DNA of 64,000 bases, taken from Burkholderia ambifaria. GTDB lineage: Bacteria; Pseudomonadota; Gammaproteobacteria; Burkholderiales; Burkholderiaceae. The notes beneath the pieces were generated by a model that made no database searches, had not been told where the DNA came from, and was given only the letters and a program-made list of their open reading frames with translations. The position numbers were made by a program, and so were the translations under genes. Below are positions 62,526 through 64,000 of the stretch, piece after piece. Location of the stretch: NCBI RefSeq assembly GCF_001443045.1, contig NZ_LKPJ01000016.1, positions 128,288 to 192,287 of the forward strand, in the 5' to 3' direction. How positions within the stretch are numbered: the first letter of the stretch is position 1; the number at the start of each line of letters is the position of its first letter.

Positions 62526-62930
62526 GCGGTTTTCTCCAAGGGGGCGGCCGGCGCGGGCGCCGGGCGACGGAAACGGATTCTGCGACGGGCGATGCGCGGT
62601 GTCGCTCGCTCGCCACGGACAGGCTACGAGCCGATGGTACGGGCGTTCGGGTGTACCGCGGATGCACAGCGTTGCAGTGCGGAAAGCAGTACAGCTGACG
62701 GCCTCCCGGCCCCGAAACGGATTTTCCGTACACACATCTTCGACCCTCGGGAAAGCACAGTTTCAGCGCACGTTTGCGCGATTGCGAGTATCGTCGGAAA
62801 CGCGATATCGTCATTCACGCTTCGTTGCCGTGCACTGCGATCCGTTTATGTATGCACGTGCCGTCGCGAAGCCGTCGCGCGATTTCCCGCTTCGAGCTGA
62901 CGTCCTCACAACCACGAGCAAATTACGGTC
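62526..62930. other. Divergent promoter region between fdhD and the cytochrome bd gene
   Basis: A 405-base gap without a gene. The small inverted repeat ACGG-ATTTT-CCGT lies at 62717-62729. I saw no good FNR box and no clear sigma-70 pair, although some low-oxygen control would be expected for both flanking genes. Confidence 0.45.
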
Positions 62931-64000
62931 ATGGAAATCTTCGATGCGTTCCATCTCGCACGATTGCAATTCGCGTTCACGGTGTCGTTCCACATCGTGT
63001 TTCCTGCGATCAGCATCGGTATGGCGAGCTTCCTGGCAGTGCTGGAATGGCGTTATCTCGTCACCGGCGACGCCGCCTATAAATCCATGTTCCAGTTCTG
63101 GTCGAAGATCTTCGCGATCGGCTTCGGGATGGGCGTCGTCTCCGGCGTCGTGATGGCCTACGAGTTCGGCACGAACTGGGCGGGCTTCTCGCGTGTCGCG
63201 GGCAACATCACCGGCCCGCTGCTCACTTACGAAGTCCTGACGGCCTTCTTCCTCGAAGCGGGCTTCCTCGGCGTGATGCTGTTCGGCTGGCAGCGCGTCA
63301 GCCCGCGTGCGCACTTCTTCGCGACGCTGATGGTCGCGGTCGGCACGCTGATCTCGACGTTCTGGATCCTTGCGTCGAACAGCTTCATGCAGACGCCGCA
63401 GGGCTACAAGATCGAGAACGGCCTCGTCGTGCCGGTCGACTGGTTCAAGATCATCTTCAACCCGTCGTTCCCGTATCGCCTCGTGCACATGACGATCGCG
63501 GCGTTCATCGTCGCGGGCTTCATCGTTGCCGCGTGCGGCGCATGGCACCTGCTGAAGGGGCGCCGCGACGAGCCGGTGAAGCGCAGCTTCTCGATGGCGT
63601 TGTGGATGCTGCTGCTGCTCGCGCCGATCCAGATCGTCGTCGGCGATGCGCACGGGCTGAACACGCGCGAATACCAGCCGGCGAAGATCGCGGCGATCGA
63701 GGGGCTGTGGGAAACCGAGAAGGGCGGCACGGCGCTGAACCTCTTCGGCTTGCCCGACATGCAGGCCGAGACGACGCGCTATGCGATCCAGGTGCCGCAC
63801 CTCGGCAGCCTGATCCTCACGCACAGCTGGGACGGCGAGATCCGCGGGCTGAAGGAATTCCCGCCGCAGGACCGCCCGTATTCGCCGATCGTGTTCTGGA
63901 CTTTCCGGATCATGGCCGGCCTCGGGATGCTGATGCTGCTCACCGCGCTGCTTGGCCTGCTGCTGCGAAAGGGCGGACGCCTGTATGAAACGCGCTGGTT
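62931..64000 (+). CDS. cioA: Cytochrome bd-type ubiquinol oxidase subunit I, partial
   Basis: The first 356 codons are present; the gene runs off the window. It opens MEIFDAFHLARLQFAFTVSFHIV, giving the b595 ligand His21, and shows SGVVMAYEFGTNW, TYEVLTAFFLEAGFLGVMLF and DAHGLNTREYQPAKIAAIEG, all conserved in CydA. The region after helix 6 appears short, which suits the CioA (cyanide-insensitive, short Q-loop) branch. The enzyme reduces oxygen with ubiquinol under low oxygen or respiratory stress. Subunit II should follow just outside. ATG 62931 opens the frame; no strong ribosome site is visible. Confidence 0.95.
   Translation, partial: MEIFDAFHLARLQFAFTVSFHIVFPAISIGMASFLAVLEWRYLVTGDAAYKSMFQFWSKIFAIGFGMGVVSGVVMAYEFGTNWAGFSRVAGNITGPLLTYEVLTAFFLEAGFLGVMLFGWQRVSPRAHFFATLMVAVGTLISTFWILASNSFMQTPQGYKIENGLVVPVDWFKIIFNPSFPYRLVHMTIAAFIVAGFIVAACGAWHLLKGRRDEPVKRSFSMALWMLLLLAPIQIVVGDAHGLNTREYQPAKIAAIEGLWETEKGGTALNLFGLPDMQAETTRYAIQVPHLGSLILTHSWDGEIRGLKEFPPQDRPYSPIVFWTFRIMAGLGMLMLLTALLGLLLRKGGRLYETRW

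Overview
The window is GC-rich, almost fully coding, and reads as a stretch of a Burkholderia chromosome, most likely a Burkholderia cepacia complex member. The nar locus, acnB, the MocR-type regulators and the small DUF2964-like protein beside a universal stress protein all fit that assignment. A secondary chromosome is plausible but is inference. No tRNA, rRNA, CRISPR array or intact insertion sequence was recognised.

Layout. 1-2646: end of an ETF-ubiquinone oxidoreductase gene, then a beta-ketothiolase and a 3-hydroxyacyl-CoA dehydrogenase (fatty-acid/butyrate-type beta-oxidation). 3363-13471: a co-directional block with a quaternary-amine ABC transporter (proVWX type), a serine hydroxymethyltransferase, a DapA-family lyase/aldolase, a DAO-type FAD oxidoreductase, an aldehyde dehydrogenase and a LysR regulator; it looks like an uptake-and-degradation pathway for a betaine-like compound. 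13671-25096: mixed accessory genes, including a Tat-exported serine hydrolase, a deoC broken by an internal deletion, an HD-domain protein, two AraC regulators, a short-chain dehydrogenase, an alpha/beta hydrolase, a repeat-built lipoprotein and an unrecognised 471-residue protein.

25230-38720: a hydratase-family gene, then an anaerobic island with a universal stress protein and narGHJI-parvulin-narK. Two FNR/ANR-like boxes precede usp and narG. Between them lies a decayed TPR-protein gene carrying a 9-bp tandem repeat. A large chromosomal tyrosine recombinase follows narK. 38823-46330: small genes, a FAD oxidoreductase/substrate-binding protein pair, and two MocR-type (GntR-aminotransferase) regulators, each preceded by a repeat array that looks like an operator. 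46449-49034: acnB with a clear promoter, palindromic operator candidate and terminator.

49592-54801: a compact module of an XRE-cupin regulator divergent from an MFS transporter, amidase, RidA protein and FAD amino-acid oxidase, with a strong inverted repeat between the divergent genes and a transporter-gene remnant at one edge. It is probably an acquired catabolic cassette. 54988-58131: rarD, a frameshifted WYL regulator and a divergent glutathione S-transferase sharing a perfect palindrome. 58189-64000: an fdhD-moeA-moaA-moaE-moaD molybdenum cofactor operon divergent from a cytochrome bd (CioA/CydA-type) oxidase gene that runs off the window. The molybdenum cofactor genes and the high-affinity oxidase fit functionally with the nitrate reductase about 25 kb away, giving the region a low-oxygen respiratory theme.
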